Below are positions 15,484 through 24,348 of a DNA stretch of 53,144 nt, in pieces. Positions within the stretch are counted from its first letter, which is position 1. Every line of letters begins with the position of its first letter. The stretch spans positions 1-53,144 of the forward strand of contig NZ_LPXN01000046.1 of assembly GCF_001618175.1 (NCBI RefSeq), read 5' to 3'. Both the position numbers and the translations under genes were made by a program. The notes beneath the pieces were generated by a model. The model saw only the letters and a program-made list of their open reading frames with translations, was not told the origin of the DNA and did no database searches. Origin of the DNA: Oceanibaculum pacificum. GTDB lineage: Bacteria; Pseudomonadota; Alphaproteobacteria; Oceanibaculales; Oceanibaculaceae.

Positions 15484-16554
15484 ATGAACCTTACAACGCC
15501 ATCCGAAGGAACCTTTGGCGGCCCTCTGCCGGACGGCTACCGGGAATTCCTGGACCCGACGATGGATCTGAACGGCAAGGTCATCCTGGTGACCGGCGGC
15601 ACCGGCTCGTTCGGCAAGCATTTCCTGCAAACCGTGGTGCAGCGCTACAAGCCGAAGCGGCTGATCGTCTTCTCGCGCGACGAGATGAAGCAGTACGAGC
15701 TGGCGCAGACCCTGCCGACCGACAAATACCCCTTCATGCGCTATTTCATTGGCGATGTGCGCAATGCCGACCGGCTGGAAATGGCGATGCGCGAGGTGGA
15801 TTACGTGATCCATGCGGCGGCGATGAAGCATGTCTCCATCGCCGAATATAATCCGTTCGAATGCATCCACACCAATGTGATGGGGGCGGAGAACGTGGTC
15901 CGCGCGGCGATCCATAACAAGGTGAAGCGGGTCATCGCGCTGTCGACCGACAAGGCCGCCAACCCGGTGAATCTCTATGGCGCCAGCAAGCTGGCCTCGG
16001 ACAAGATTTTCACCGCCGCCAACAATCTGTCCGGCTCCAGCGGCTGCCGTTTCGCCGTGGTGCGCTACGGCAATGTGGTGGGCTCGCGCGGCAGCGTGCT
16101 GACCTATTTCCAGAAGCTGATCGAAGAGGGGGCGGATCATCTGCCGATCACCGATCCGCGCATGACGCGCTTCTGGATCACCTTGCAGCAGGGGGTGAAT
16201 TTCGTGCTGTCCTGCATGCAGATCATGCGCGGCGGCGAGATTTTCGTGCCGAAGATTCCCAGCATGCTGATGACCGAATTCGCGCTGTCCCTGGCCCCGC
16301 ATCTGCCGCACAAGCTGATCGGCATCCGGCCGGGCGAGAAAATCCACGAGATCATGATTTCGTCCGACGACAGCCGCACCACCATCGATCTGGGCGACCG
16401 CTACGTCATCCAGCCGGCTTTCGCCTGGTTCAGCCGGACCAGCTACAAGGAGGCGACGCCGGTGGCGGAGGATTTCGTCTATTCCAGCGAGAATAATACC
16501 GAATGGCTCGGCCGGCACGATTTCGGCTTCTACCTGAAGGAAGCCGCCCGGTGA
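15484..16554 (+). CDS. pseB: PseB/FlmA: UDP-GlcNAc 4,6-dehydratase (inverting)
   Basis: Extended short-chain dehydrogenase of 356 residues. First step of pseudaminic acid synthesis: it turns UDP-GlcNAc into UDP-4-keto-6-deoxy-AltNAc. The NAD motif is VTGGTGSFGKHF (about 36-47). The catalytic YGASKLASDK lies at about 162-171. The family marker is MKHVSIAEYNPFECIHTNVM. The ATG at 15484 gives 26 residues before MDLNGKVILVTGG; 15562 is an alternative start with no ribosome site, so the N-terminal extension is uncertain. It overlaps pseC by GTGA. FlmA of Caulobacter is the counterpart. Confidence 0.92.
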   Translation: MNLTTPSEGTFGGPLPDGYREFLDPTMDLNGKVILVTGGTGSFGKHFLQTVVQRYKPKRLIVFSRDEMKQYELAQTLPTDKYPFMRYFIGDVRNADRLEMAMREVDYVIHAAAMKHVSIAEYNPFECIHTNVMGAENVVRAAIHNKVKRVIALSTDKAANPVNLYGASKLASDKIFTAANNLSGSSGCRFAVVRYGNVVGSRGSVLTYFQKLIEEGADHLPITDPRMTRFWITLQQGVNFVLSCMQIMRGGEIFVPKIPSMLMTEFALSLAPHLPHKLIGIRPGEKIHEIMISSDDSRTTIDLGDRYVIQPAFAWFSRTSYKEATPVAEDFVYSSENNTEWLGRHDFGFYLKEAAR

Positions 16555-17783
16555 CCCAAAAGGCCGGCAGCCCTGTCGGCTTTCTGCCCTATGGCCGCCA
16601 GAGCATCGAGGAGGACGACATCGCCGCCGTTGTGGCGGCGTTGCGCGGCGAGTATCTGACCACCGGGCCGGAGGTCGAGCGCTTCGAGGCGGCGCTGTGC
16701 GGCGTCACCGGGGCGGCCCACGCCGTCGTCTGCGCCAACGGCACGGCGGCCTTGCATATGGCGGCGCTGGCGCTGGGGCTGGGGCCGGGCGACTGGATCG
16801 TCGCGCCGAGCGTCACCTTTCTGGCGACCGCCAGTGCCGCGCGCTATGTCGGCGCCGAGGTCGCCTTCGCCGATGTCGACCCCGATACCGGGCTGATGCG
16901 CGCGGCCGATATGGCGGCCGCCCTGGCGCGCATTCCGGCGGACGGCCGGGCGCGGGCGGTGTTCAATGTGCATCTGGCCGGACTGGTCGGCGATGTGGAG
17001 GGCATTCACGCGCTGGCCCGTCGCCACGGGCTGGCGGTGGTGGACGATGCCGCCCATGCGCTGGGCACGCGCTACCGCGATCCCTCGGGCGGCTGGAACC
17101 GGGTGGGGGAGGGCGCGCATGCCGATATGACCAGCTTCTCCTTCCATCCGGTAAAGACCGTGACGATGGGCGAGGGCGGGGCGGTCACCACCAACGATGC
17201 GGCGCTGGCCAAGCAATTGCGGCTGGCCCGGAATCACGGCATGAGCCGCGATCCGCTGGATTTCCAGCAGGCCGATCTGGCGCTGGCCGCCGATGGCGCG
17301 CCGAACCCCTGGTATTACGAAATGGCCGCGCCGGGCTTCAATTACCGGGCGACCGATATTCAATGCGCATTGGGCCGCAGCCAGTTGGCGAAGCTGGATC
17401 GGTTCGTCGCCCAGCGCCGCGATCTGGCGGCGTCCTACGACCGCAAGCTGGCCAATCTGCTGCCATCCGTCCGGCCCATCGCCCGCCGCGACACGCAGGA
17501 GGCGGGCTTGCACCTGTATCCGGTGCTGATCGATTTCGCGGCACTCGGCCTGGACCGCGCGGCGCTGATGCATCGCTTGCGCGCGCGCGGCATCGGCACG
17601 CAGGTGCATTACATCCCGGTGCATCTGCAACCCTATTACCGCCAGCGCTATGGCGCGCTCGATCTGCCGGGCGCGCGGCTTTACTACCAGCGCTGCCTTA
17701 GCCTGCCGCTTTATGCCGGCATGGCGGAAGTGGATGTGGAGCGGGTGACGGCCGCGCTGGCGGACACGCTCAACGCCGGATGA
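16551..17783 (+). CDS. pseC: PseC/FlmB: UDP-4-amino-sugar aminotransferase
   Basis: PLP-dependent DegT/DnrJ/EryC1 aminotransferase of 410 residues. It aminates C4 of the PseB product using glutamate. The opening LPYGRQSIEEDDIAAVVAAL is characteristic of PseC; the PLP lysine is Lys202 in FSFHPVKTVTMGEGG, and YRATDIQCALG lies near 265-275. The start is GTG at 16551, with GAAGGAAG ahead and the pseB stop overlapping. It is the only sugar aminotransferase in the window. It ends 14 bases inside the convergent gene at 17770. Confidence 0.93.
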   Translation: MTQKAGSPVGFLPYGRQSIEEDDIAAVVAALRGEYLTTGPEVERFEAALCGVTGAAHAVVCANGTAALHMAALALGLGPGDWIVAPSVTFLATASAARYVGAEVAFADVDPDTGLMRAADMAAALARIPADGRARAVFNVHLAGLVGDVEGIHALARRHGLAVVDDAAHALGTRYRDPSGGWNRVGEGAHADMTSFSFHPVKTVTMGEGGAVTTNDAALAKQLRLARNHGMSRDPLDFQQADLALAADGAPNPWYYEMAAPGFNYRATDIQCALGRSQLAKLDRFVAQRRDLAASYDRKLANLLPSVRPIARRDTQEAGLHLYPVLIDFAALGLDRAALMHRLRARGIGTQVHYIPVHLQPYYRQRYGALDLPGARLYYQRCLSLPLYAGMAEVDVERVTAALADTLNAG

Positions 17784-20700
17784 GCGCCGCCAGGGCGTCG
17801 GTCAGCTCAGCGATCACCTTTTCGACCGCGCCCCGGCCGGTCGGCATGACGCTGGGCTGAAACGGGAAGCCCGGCGTTCCCAGCATCAGCCAGTGGCGCT
17901 TCACCAGCAGCGTCGGCACGCCCAGCGCCCCGGCCATTGCCTGCACCGTCGTCGGCGCGGAGATGACGATATCCAGCGCCTGCATCAGCGCCGCCGCGCC
18001 GTCCAGATCGTTGCGCTGGTCCAGCCCGGCGAAATCATGGATCGCCACCCCGGTCTCGCGCTCGGCCTGCCGCAGCTCGGCGAGGCAATCGTCATATTGC
18101 AGATTGACGAAGGTGGCGCCGGGGGTCTTCAGCAACGGCCCCCAATAGCGCATATCGGTATAGTGGCGCTGCCGTTCGGCGGTCATCAGCCCGCTGCGCC
18201 AGCAGATGCCGACCTTGGTGCCGGGCCCCAGCGCCGCCAGCCTGTCGCGCCAGGAAGCCACCTTGTCCTCATCGGCGCGCAGATAGCCCTTCTGGGCGGG
18301 GAAATCCTCGATCCGGCTGCGCAGATACAGCGGCAGGCTGCCGATGGGGATGGCGGCGTCCGGCTTGCCGGCGGGATCGAACCAGTCATAGGTGAAGACG
18401 CAGCGGCCTTTCTCCAGGCTCATCTGGAACGGCCGGACATCGGCGTCGGGATAGGAGCGCCGGAAGATCGGCGCCAGCCTCGGCTCGACCTCGATGGTGA
18501 CTTTGCGCGCCTGCGCGATCACATCGGCCAGGCAATTGGCGAAGATAAGCTGGTCGCCCAGCCCCTGTTCGGCCGACACCAGCAGGTGCGTATCGGCCAG
18601 GGGTTCGCCCTGCCAGCGCGGCAGGCCATGCCGGTAGATCACGCTCTTCAGCCGGGTGGGCGACAGCCGGTGCTCATATTCCTGCCAGCCCTGGATCAGC
18701 CGGCCCGTCGACAGCAGGGTCTGTGCGTAATTGATGCGCAGCTGGGCGTTGTCCGGCATCGCCTCCAGCGCCTTGGCGTAATAGGCCAGGGTCTGGTCCA
18801 TGTCGCCATCGGCGCGCGACAGCAGCGCCAGATTGCCGTAGGCGACGCCGAAATCAGGCGCCAGGCGCACCGCCTCCTCGTAGAAGATGCGGGCATTGGC
18901 GAAGTCGCCGGCCTGTTGCAGCGTCGAGCCCAGATTCATCCATAGCCGGGCTTCCTCGGGCCGCTTGCCGATGGCCTCGCGCAATATCTCGACCGAGGCA
19001 TCGTACTGGCCCAGCAGGCGATAGACCGTGCCCAGATTATGCGCCGCCTCCAGCGAGTTGGGATCGATCTTCAGGATCGCCACCAGCATGGCCGCGGATT
19101 GCTCCAGCTGCCCGGTATCGCGCGCGATGTTTGCCGCGCCCAGCATCGCGCCCAGATTGCCCGGCTCCTCCGACAGGATTTTCCCGTACAGCTCCATCGC
19201 GGCCGGAAAGTCCTTGGCTTCGTACAGTTCGGTCGCCTGTCGCAGCTTTTCGTCCTGTCCCTTGTCCGGATTCCGGAACCGGGGGTTCCGTTTTTCGTCA
19301 TAGCCCAGCGCCGGCGGCCGGTCCGTCGCCGGCGGGGTGGCGGGCAGGGGCTGCGACAGGGTCATCGCCTGCGCCCGCTCGGCCCGCAGCGCCTCGGGCG
19401 CTGCCGCCATCGCCGCCAGCGCCTCGGTCAGCGCCTGCACGACCTGCGACCAGGGCGTGCCCGGCACGCGGTGGAACAGGCGCATGCGCGGATACCAGGG
19501 GCGGTTGTCGGCGCCCAGCATCGACCAGTCGGTATTCTGCCCGAACCGCCAGGTCGGAATGCCGAGTGCCGCCGACAGCTCGCCCACCGACGTGCCGGCG
19601 GTGACGACGAGATCGAGCGCTGAAATCAGCGCCGCCACGCCGTCCAGGTCGCCCTTCAGGTCCAGATCGGGAAACCGCTCGATGCGGATGCCGTATTTCG
19701 CCTCGGCCTCGGCGATTTCCTCGGCGCAATCGTCATATTGCAGGTTGAAGAAACGGATGCCCGGCAGGCGCAGCAGCGGGGCCAGCAGGTCCAGATTCAT
19801 GTAGCCCGCACTTCGCCGCGTGCCCTGGCGCATCGAGCGCCAGCAGATGCCGACGGCCAGCTCCGTCCCGGCCGCCGCCAGCACCTTGTCGCGCCAATAG
19901 GCGATACGGTTGGGATCGGCCCGCAGATAGCCTTGATGATCGGGGAAGGCGGCAAGGTCGGGGCGGCAGAATTCCGGCAGGCCGCCGACCGGCACATGGC
20001 GGTCGGCGTCGGGAATATGCGTCGCCAGCGAATCGGCCGGACGCACCGTGATCTGCGGCAGGGAGCGCGCGAAGATCGGCACCAGCCGGGCATCGCATTC
20101 CAGAATGACCTTGCCCGCCTTGCGCGCGATATCCGCCAGGCAGGTGCCGAACATGATCTCGTCGCCCACCCCCTGTTCGCGCCAGACCAGCAGGCTCTTG
20201 TCGGCGATGTCCTCGCCGCGCCAGCGGATGTTGGTGAGCCCCCCGCGCAACGGGTTCTTGTGGCGCTGGAAGCGCATGTCGTACAGCCGCCAGCCGGTCT
20301 TCAGATCGCCGAGCTGGAGGGAGCAGGTGCCGTAATTATACGCCGCCGCCTGCATCGCCGGATCGAGGGCGATGGCCCGGCGGTAGAATTCCCGCGCCTC
20401 GGCGAAGCGGCGGCGGCGGCGGTACACGCTGCCGACATTCACATAGGCGGTGGCATAGCCGGGGCGCAGCCGCAACACCTGGCGCAGCGCCGCCAGCGAT
20501 TCGTCCAGCCGGTCCAGGCTGCGCAGGCAGATGGCCATATTATTGAAGGCCTCGGGGAAAGCCGGCCGGATGGCGACCGCCCGGCGATAGGCTTCGATGG
20601 CGTCCGCCGGCTTGTCCTGCGCCTGCAGAATGGTGCCGCGATTATACAGCGCGTCGGCATAATCCTTGTTCAGCCGGATGGCCGTGTCGAAGCAGACCAG

Positions 20701-21060
20701 GGCGGCGTCATAGTCGCCAGTCTGGATCAGCACCGTGCCCATATTGTTGTGCGCTTCGGCATAGGCGGGATCGAGCTTGCGCGCCTTGTCGATCAGCGCC
20801 ATCGCCGCCTCCAGCTGGCCCCGGTCGCGCGCGATCAGGCCGAGATGGTTGAGGCAGTCCGGATGATCCGGGCGCTGCTGGAGGATGCGGCGATAGATCG
20901 CCTCGGCCTCGTCGAGCCGCTGCCGGCGCTGATGCTCGACCGCGATGCGGAAGAGCTGATGCAGCTCCGCCGGAAGCGCCTTAGCCTGGATCGCGGCCCT
21001 GCTCGACGGAGAGTTTTTAGGGGCGGCCTTGCCGGCGCTTCGGCGCTGTTTTCTGTTCAT
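17770..21060 (-). CDS. Tandem double FlmG-like protein (TPR-GT-TPR-GT)
   Basis: Giant protein of 1096 residues with the FlmG plan twice. The first TPR block lies at about 35-265 and the first GT-like domain at about 285-540 (LLVWREQGVGDEIMFGTCLA; AVGICWRSMR; FFNLQYDDC; LVVTAGTSVGELSAALGIP). A linker of about 60 residues leads to the second TPR block (about 610-800) and second GT-like domain (about 825-1090: LLVSAEQGLGDQLIFANCLA; KVGICWRSG; FVNLQYDDC; IVISAPTTVQAMAGALGVP). The halves have diverged, so the fusion is old. I chose the ATG at 21060 (MNRKQRRSAGK); a GTG at 21078 is possible. It probably glycosylates flagellin or another protein; acceptor unknown. Confidence 0.8.
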   Translation of the reverse strand: MNRKQRRSAGKAAPKNSPSSRAAIQAKALPAELHQLFRIAVEHQRRQRLDEAEAIYRRILQQRPDHPDCLNHLGLIARDRGQLEAAMALIDKARKLDPAYAEAHNNMGTVLIQTGDYDAALVCFDTAIRLNKDYADALYNRGTILQAQDKPADAIEAYRRAVAIRPAFPEAFNNMAICLRSLDRLDESLAALRQVLRLRPGYATAYVNVGSVYRRRRRFAEAREFYRRAIALDPAMQAAAYNYGTCSLQLGDLKTGWRLYDMRFQRHKNPLRGGLTNIRWRGEDIADKSLLVWREQGVGDEIMFGTCLADIARKAGKVILECDARLVPIFARSLPQITVRPADSLATHIPDADRHVPVGGLPEFCRPDLAAFPDHQGYLRADPNRIAYWRDKVLAAAGTELAVGICWRSMRQGTRRSAGYMNLDLLAPLLRLPGIRFFNLQYDDCAEEIAEAEAKYGIRIERFPDLDLKGDLDGVAALISALDLVVTAGTSVGELSAALGIPTWRFGQNTDWSMLGADNRPWYPRMRLFHRVPGTPWSQVVQALTEALAAMAAAPEALRAERAQAMTLSQPLPATPPATDRPPALGYDEKRNPRFRNPDKGQDEKLRQATELYEAKDFPAAMELYGKILSEEPGNLGAMLGAANIARDTGQLEQSAAMLVAILKIDPNSLEAAHNLGTVYRLLGQYDASVEILREAIGKRPEEARLWMNLGSTLQQAGDFANARIFYEEAVRLAPDFGVAYGNLALLSRADGDMDQTLAYYAKALEAMPDNAQLRINYAQTLLSTGRLIQGWQEYEHRLSPTRLKSVIYRHGLPRWQGEPLADTHLLVSAEQGLGDQLIFANCLADVIAQARKVTIEVEPRLAPIFRRSYPDADVRPFQMSLEKGRCVFTYDWFDPAGKPDAAIPIGSLPLYLRSRIEDFPAQKGYLRADEDKVASWRDRLAALGPGTKVGICWRSGLMTAERQRHYTDMRYWGPLLKTPGATFVNLQYDDCLAELRQAERETGVAIHDFAGLDQRNDLDGAAALMQALDIVISAPTTVQAMAGALGVPTLLVKRHWLMLGTPGFPFQPSVMPTGRGAVEKVIAELTDALAALIRR

Positions 21061-21246
21061 CTCGTATCGGATGGCCACGAAAAGGAAATGCGGCGCAAAG
21101 CCTAACAGAGAAGCGGAGCGCGTGTCAGCGCGCGAAATCCTCCGGCATCCGGGGATGGACCTCGCTTCCCATCAACCGCCAATCTTCCTATCATGGCGGT
21201 GGGTTCTCGAAATCCCGGCTGGAACACGAACTTAAGGATGCGGCGG
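21061..21246. promoter_or_regulatory. Divergent intergenic region (double FlmG-like gene / legI operon)
   Basis: This 186-base region must hold promoters for both directions. No sigma-54 (GG-N10-GC) or clear sigma-70 pair was found. AAGGA at 21234-21238 is the ribosome site for the start at 21247. Confidence 0.4.
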
Positions 21247-22290
21247 ATGAGCGGCGCGGGTAATTCCTTCCTGATCGGCAACCGCCGGATCGGCGGCGAT
21301 GCGCCGCCGCTGGTGATCGCGGAAATCGGCATCAATCACGAGGGCAGCGAGGAAAAGGCCGCCCAGATGATCGACGCCGCCGCCGCGTCGGGATGCGAAT
21401 GCGTGAAGTTCCAGACCCATGTGATCGACGACGAGATGATCCCCAACGATGTCGTGCCGGCGAATGCATCGGAGAGCATCTGGGACATCATGGAGCGCTG
21501 CGTGCTATCGGCCGAGGCGGAGGCGCGGCTGAAGGCGCGGGCCGAGGCGCACGGCATGATCTTCCTCAGCACGCCGTTCTCCCGCGCGGCGGCCGAGCAG
21601 CTCGACCGGCTGGGCGTCGACGCCTACAAGATCGGCTCTGGGGAGTGCAATAATTACCCGCTGGTCGCGCATATCGCGCGCAAGGGCAAGCCGGTCATTC
21701 TCAGCACCGGCATGAACGATATCGCCAGCATCGCCCGGTCCGTCGCGCTGCTGCGCGATGCCGGCGTACCCTATGCGCTGCTGCATTGCACCAGCATCTA
21801 CCCGACGCCCTATGAGGCTGTCCGGCTGGGCGCGATTGCGGAGTTGCAGGCGGCATTCCCGGATGCGGTGGTCGGCCTGTCGGACCATACGCTGACGAAC
21901 TATACCTGCCTGGGTGCGGTGGCGCTGGGCGCGGGCATTCTGGAGCGGCATTTCACGGCCGATAAATCCTGGCCCGGTCCCGACATCGCGGTCTCCATGG
22001 ACCCAAAGGATCTGCGTGACCTGGTCGAAGGCTCGCGCGCCATTCACCTGGCACGCGGCGGCCGCAAGGACATCCTGCCGGCGGAACAGCCGACCATCGA
22101 CTTCGCCTATGCCAGCGTCGTCTCCATCGCCCCGATCAAGGCGGGGGAGGAGCTGACGATGGCGAATATCTGGGTGAAGCGCCCCGGCACCGGACCGATC
22201 CTGGCCGGCCAGTTCGACGCGCTTCTGGGCCGCCGCGCCGCCACCGACATCGCCAAGGATTGCCAGCTCAGCCCGGAGATGCTGGCGTGA
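21247..22290 (+). CDS. legI: NeuB-family nonulosonate synthase, probably legionaminate synthase
   Basis: Protein of 347 residues that condenses PEP with a six-carbon amino sugar. The N-terminal barrel shows VIAEIGINHEGSEEKAAQMI, VKFQTH, FLSTPFS, YKIGSGECNNYPL, STGMND, HCTSIYPTP and GLSDHTL; the C-terminal SAF (antifreeze-like) domain ends with IWVKRPGTGPILAGQFDALL near 310-330. It is more like NeuB/LegI than PseI, and neighbouring LegG, PtmE and LegB homologues support legionaminate. The start at 21247 has AAGGA 8 bases upstream; ATGs at 21193 and 21238 are alternatives. It heads a tight operon running to 31742. Confidence 0.82.
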   Translation: MSGAGNSFLIGNRRIGGDAPPLVIAEIGINHEGSEEKAAQMIDAAAASGCECVKFQTHVIDDEMIPNDVVPANASESIWDIMERCVLSAEAEARLKARAEAHGMIFLSTPFSRAAAEQLDRLGVDAYKIGSGECNNYPLVAHIARKGKPVILSTGMNDIASIARSVALLRDAGVPYALLHCTSIYPTPYEAVRLGAIAELQAAFPDAVVGLSDHTLTNYTCLGAVALGAGILERHFTADKSWPGPDIAVSMDPKDLRDLVEGSRAIHLARGGRKDILPAEQPTIDFAYASVVSIAPIKAGEELTMANIWVKRPGTGPILAGQFDALLGRRAATDIAKDCQLSPEMLA

Positions 22291-22297
22291 GCTTGCG

Positions 22298-23131
22298 GTG
22301 AGCCTCTCCCGGCCGATCTGCGTGACGGGTGCGTCCGGTTTTATCGGCCGGGCGCTCTCGGCGGCGCTGTCGGCGCGCGGCCACCAGGTGCTGGCCTGTG
22401 CTCGCCGGCCCTTCGCCGCGCCCGTGGGCGTGCAGGTGGTGACTGTCACGCACTATACCGATGCCCCGCCGGCCGATGTGCTGATCCATCTGGCTGAACC
22501 CGCCGCCGTGCCGGGCGACGCCATCGAGGGGGCGGTGACGGCGACGCTGGCGGCGCTGGCCGGGCGCGGCTATCGGCGGCTGGTCTACTTGTCGTCCGCG
22601 GCGGTCTATGGCGATATGGAGCCCTATCCACGCAGGCCGGACGAACCGGCGAGGGCGGAGAATGGCTATGGCCGTATGAAACGCGCTGGCGAAGCCGTCG
22701 CCCTGGCGGCGGAGGGCGTCGTGGTGCGCCTGACCAACGTCTATGGGCCGGGCATGAGCCAAGGCACGGTGATCGCCGATATCCTGGCGCAGCGCGCTGT
22801 TCCGGGACCGATCCGGCTGCGCGATCTTGCCCCGGTGCGCGATTATCTGTGGCGGGACGATGCGGTCGCCGGCCTCGTTGCGATTGCCGAGGGCAGCGCC
22901 ACCGGCGTGTTCAATTTAGGCTCCGGCGAGGCGGCCTCGGTGGAACGGCTGGCGCAAACCTGCCTGCGGCTGTGGGGGCGCGAGGGCGATGGCGCGGTCG
23001 CCACCGCGCCTGGCGACCGCGCCTCTATCCTGCGCCTGGACATAAGCGAGACCCTGCGGCAGTTCGACTGGCGGCCGCGCATTGCGCTGGACGAAGGGCT
23101 GGCGCGGCTGGCGGTGGGAGAGGCGGCATGA
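22298..23131 (+). CDS. NAD-dependent sugar epimerase/dehydratase
   Basis: Extended SDR of 277 residues, starting at GTG 22298. The NAD motif is TGASGFIGRALSAAL at about 8-22; LVYLSSAAVYG carries the active-site serine and YGRMK (near 125-129) the Tyr-x3-Lys. It lacks some of the usual length (families are about 300-330). It lies between legI and legG, overlapping the latter by ATGA. It could reduce or epimerise a nucleotide sugar, either in the legionaminate route or in the CDP-deoxyhexose route further down the operon. I cannot choose. Confidence 0.75.
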   Translation: MSLSRPICVTGASGFIGRALSAALSARGHQVLACARRPFAAPVGVQVVTVTHYTDAPPADVLIHLAEPAAVPGDAIEGAVTATLAALAGRGYRRLVYLSSAAVYGDMEPYPRRPDEPARAENGYGRMKRAGEAVALAAEGVVVRLTNVYGPGMSQGTVIADILAQRAVPGPIRLRDLAPVRDYLWRDDAVAGLVAIAEGSATGVFNLGSGEAASVERLAQTCLRLWGREGDGAVATAPGDRASILRLDISETLRQFDWRPRIALDEGLARLAVGEAA

Positions 23132-24348
23132 AGCGGGTGATCGCCGTCTTTACCGGCAACCGGGCGGAATATGGGCTGCAATACCCGATCCTGAAGGCGA
23201 TCCAGGCGCATCCGGCGCTGGAATACCGGCTGCTGGTGTCGGGCGCGCATCTCGATCCGAATTTCGGCCGCACGCTAAACGAAATCGCCGCCGACGGCTT
23301 CGAGATTCATGCGGAGGTGACGATCGACATGGCGGCCGACGATCAGGCCGGCGCCACCGCGAAGGCCATCGGCAGCGGCATCCTGGCGATCAGCGACGCG
23401 CTGGCGCGGCTGAAGCCCGACATGCTGGTGGTCTATGCCGACCGGTTCGAGGGCTTCGCGGCGGTCATCGCCGGCAGTCAGATGAACATCCCGACCGCCC
23501 ATATCGAAGGCGGCGACATCACCGAAGGCGGCGCGCTGGACGATTCCGTGCGGCATGCCATGACCAAGCTGGCGCATCTGCATTTCACCACCAACCAGCA
23601 GGCCAGCAATCGCGTGCTGGCCATGGGGGAGGAAGCCTGGCGGGTACATACGGTGGGCTTTCCCGCCATCGACATGATTGCCGCCGGCAATGTCGCAAGC
23701 CCCGGGGAGCTGACCGCGCGTTACGCGCTTGACCCTGCGCGGCCGCTGGTGCTCTTCACCCAGCATGCGGTGACCACGGAGGTGGCGGCCGCCGCCGAGC
23801 AGATCCGCCCGTCGCTAAAGGCGCTGTCTGCGCTGGCGGCGGACGGCGTGCAGGTGATCGTAACCTATCCGAACAATGATGCCGGCGCGCAGGCGATCAT
23901 CGCGGAAATCGATGAACTGGGCCGGCAGTCGGTTCCGGGCATCCAGATTCACCGGTCGCTGGGCCGTTATAATTACCACGGGTTGCTGGCGCTGGCGCGC
24001 GATCCGGCCTGGCGGGTCTGCTGCGCCGGCAACAGCTCCTCCGGCATCAAGGAGACGCCGGCCTTCGGCTGCCCCACGGTGAATATCGGCTCGCGCCAGC
24101 AAGGTCGCCTGCGGGCGGAGAATGTGCTGGATGCCGGATATGATTCGGCGGCAATCGAGGCGGCGATCCGCACCTGCCTGTTCGATGCGGAATTTCGCCT
24201 CCTCTGCGCCGGGTGCGAGAATCCCTACGGTATCGGCGATGCCGGCATCAAGGTGGCCGAGGTGCTGGCCAGCGTACCGCTCGACCAACGGTTGATCCGC
24301 AAGCGCATGATGCTGGCCGGGGAGGCGCGGGACGGATGGCATCGCTAG
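23128..24348 (+). CDS. legG: Hydrolysing NDP-sugar 2-epimerase (NeuC/LegG)
   Basis: Protein of 406 residues of the UDP-GlcNAc 2-epimerase (hydrolysing) family. It opens with MKRVIAVFTGNRAEYG, followed by YADRFEGFAA, AHIEGGDITEGGALDDSVRH (about 125-144), LVLFTQHAVTTE and GNSSSGIKETPAFGCPTVNIG near 310-330, all conserved in NeuC/LegG. In the legionaminate pathway it makes 2,4-diacetamido-2,4,6-trideoxymannose, the substrate for the synthase two genes upstream. GGGAGAGG precedes the ATG at 23128. Its 3' end overlaps ptmE by 13 bases. Confidence 0.9.
   Translation: MKRVIAVFTGNRAEYGLQYPILKAIQAHPALEYRLLVSGAHLDPNFGRTLNEIAADGFEIHAEVTIDMAADDQAGATAKAIGSGILAISDALARLKPDMLVVYADRFEGFAAVIAGSQMNIPTAHIEGGDITEGGALDDSVRHAMTKLAHLHFTTNQQASNRVLAMGEEAWRVHTVGFPAIDMIAAGNVASPGELTARYALDPARPLVLFTQHAVTTEVAAAAEQIRPSLKALSALAADGVQVIVTYPNNDAGAQAIIAEIDELGRQSVPGIQIHRSLGRYNYHGLLALARDPAWRVCCAGNSSSGIKETPAFGCPTVNIGSRQQGRLRAENVLDAGYDSAAIEAAIRTCLFDAEFRLLCAGCENPYGIGDAGIKVAEVLASVPLDQRLIRKRMMLAGEARDGWHR

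Noticed and set aside
16503-16550. Earlier start for pseC
   Set aside because: The extra residues overlap pseB out of frame; GTG 16551 has a good ribosome site and the family N-terminus follows.
21193-21246. Earlier start for the legI gene
   Set aside because: Family members begin near FLIGNRRIG; 21247 has AAGGA at the right spacing, while 21193 has none.
21247-22290. Second pseI
   Set aside because: It lacks the PseI markers (FIxxGGLW, RPGLGLxP) seen in the gene at 51959 and lies among LegG, PtmE and LegB homologues.
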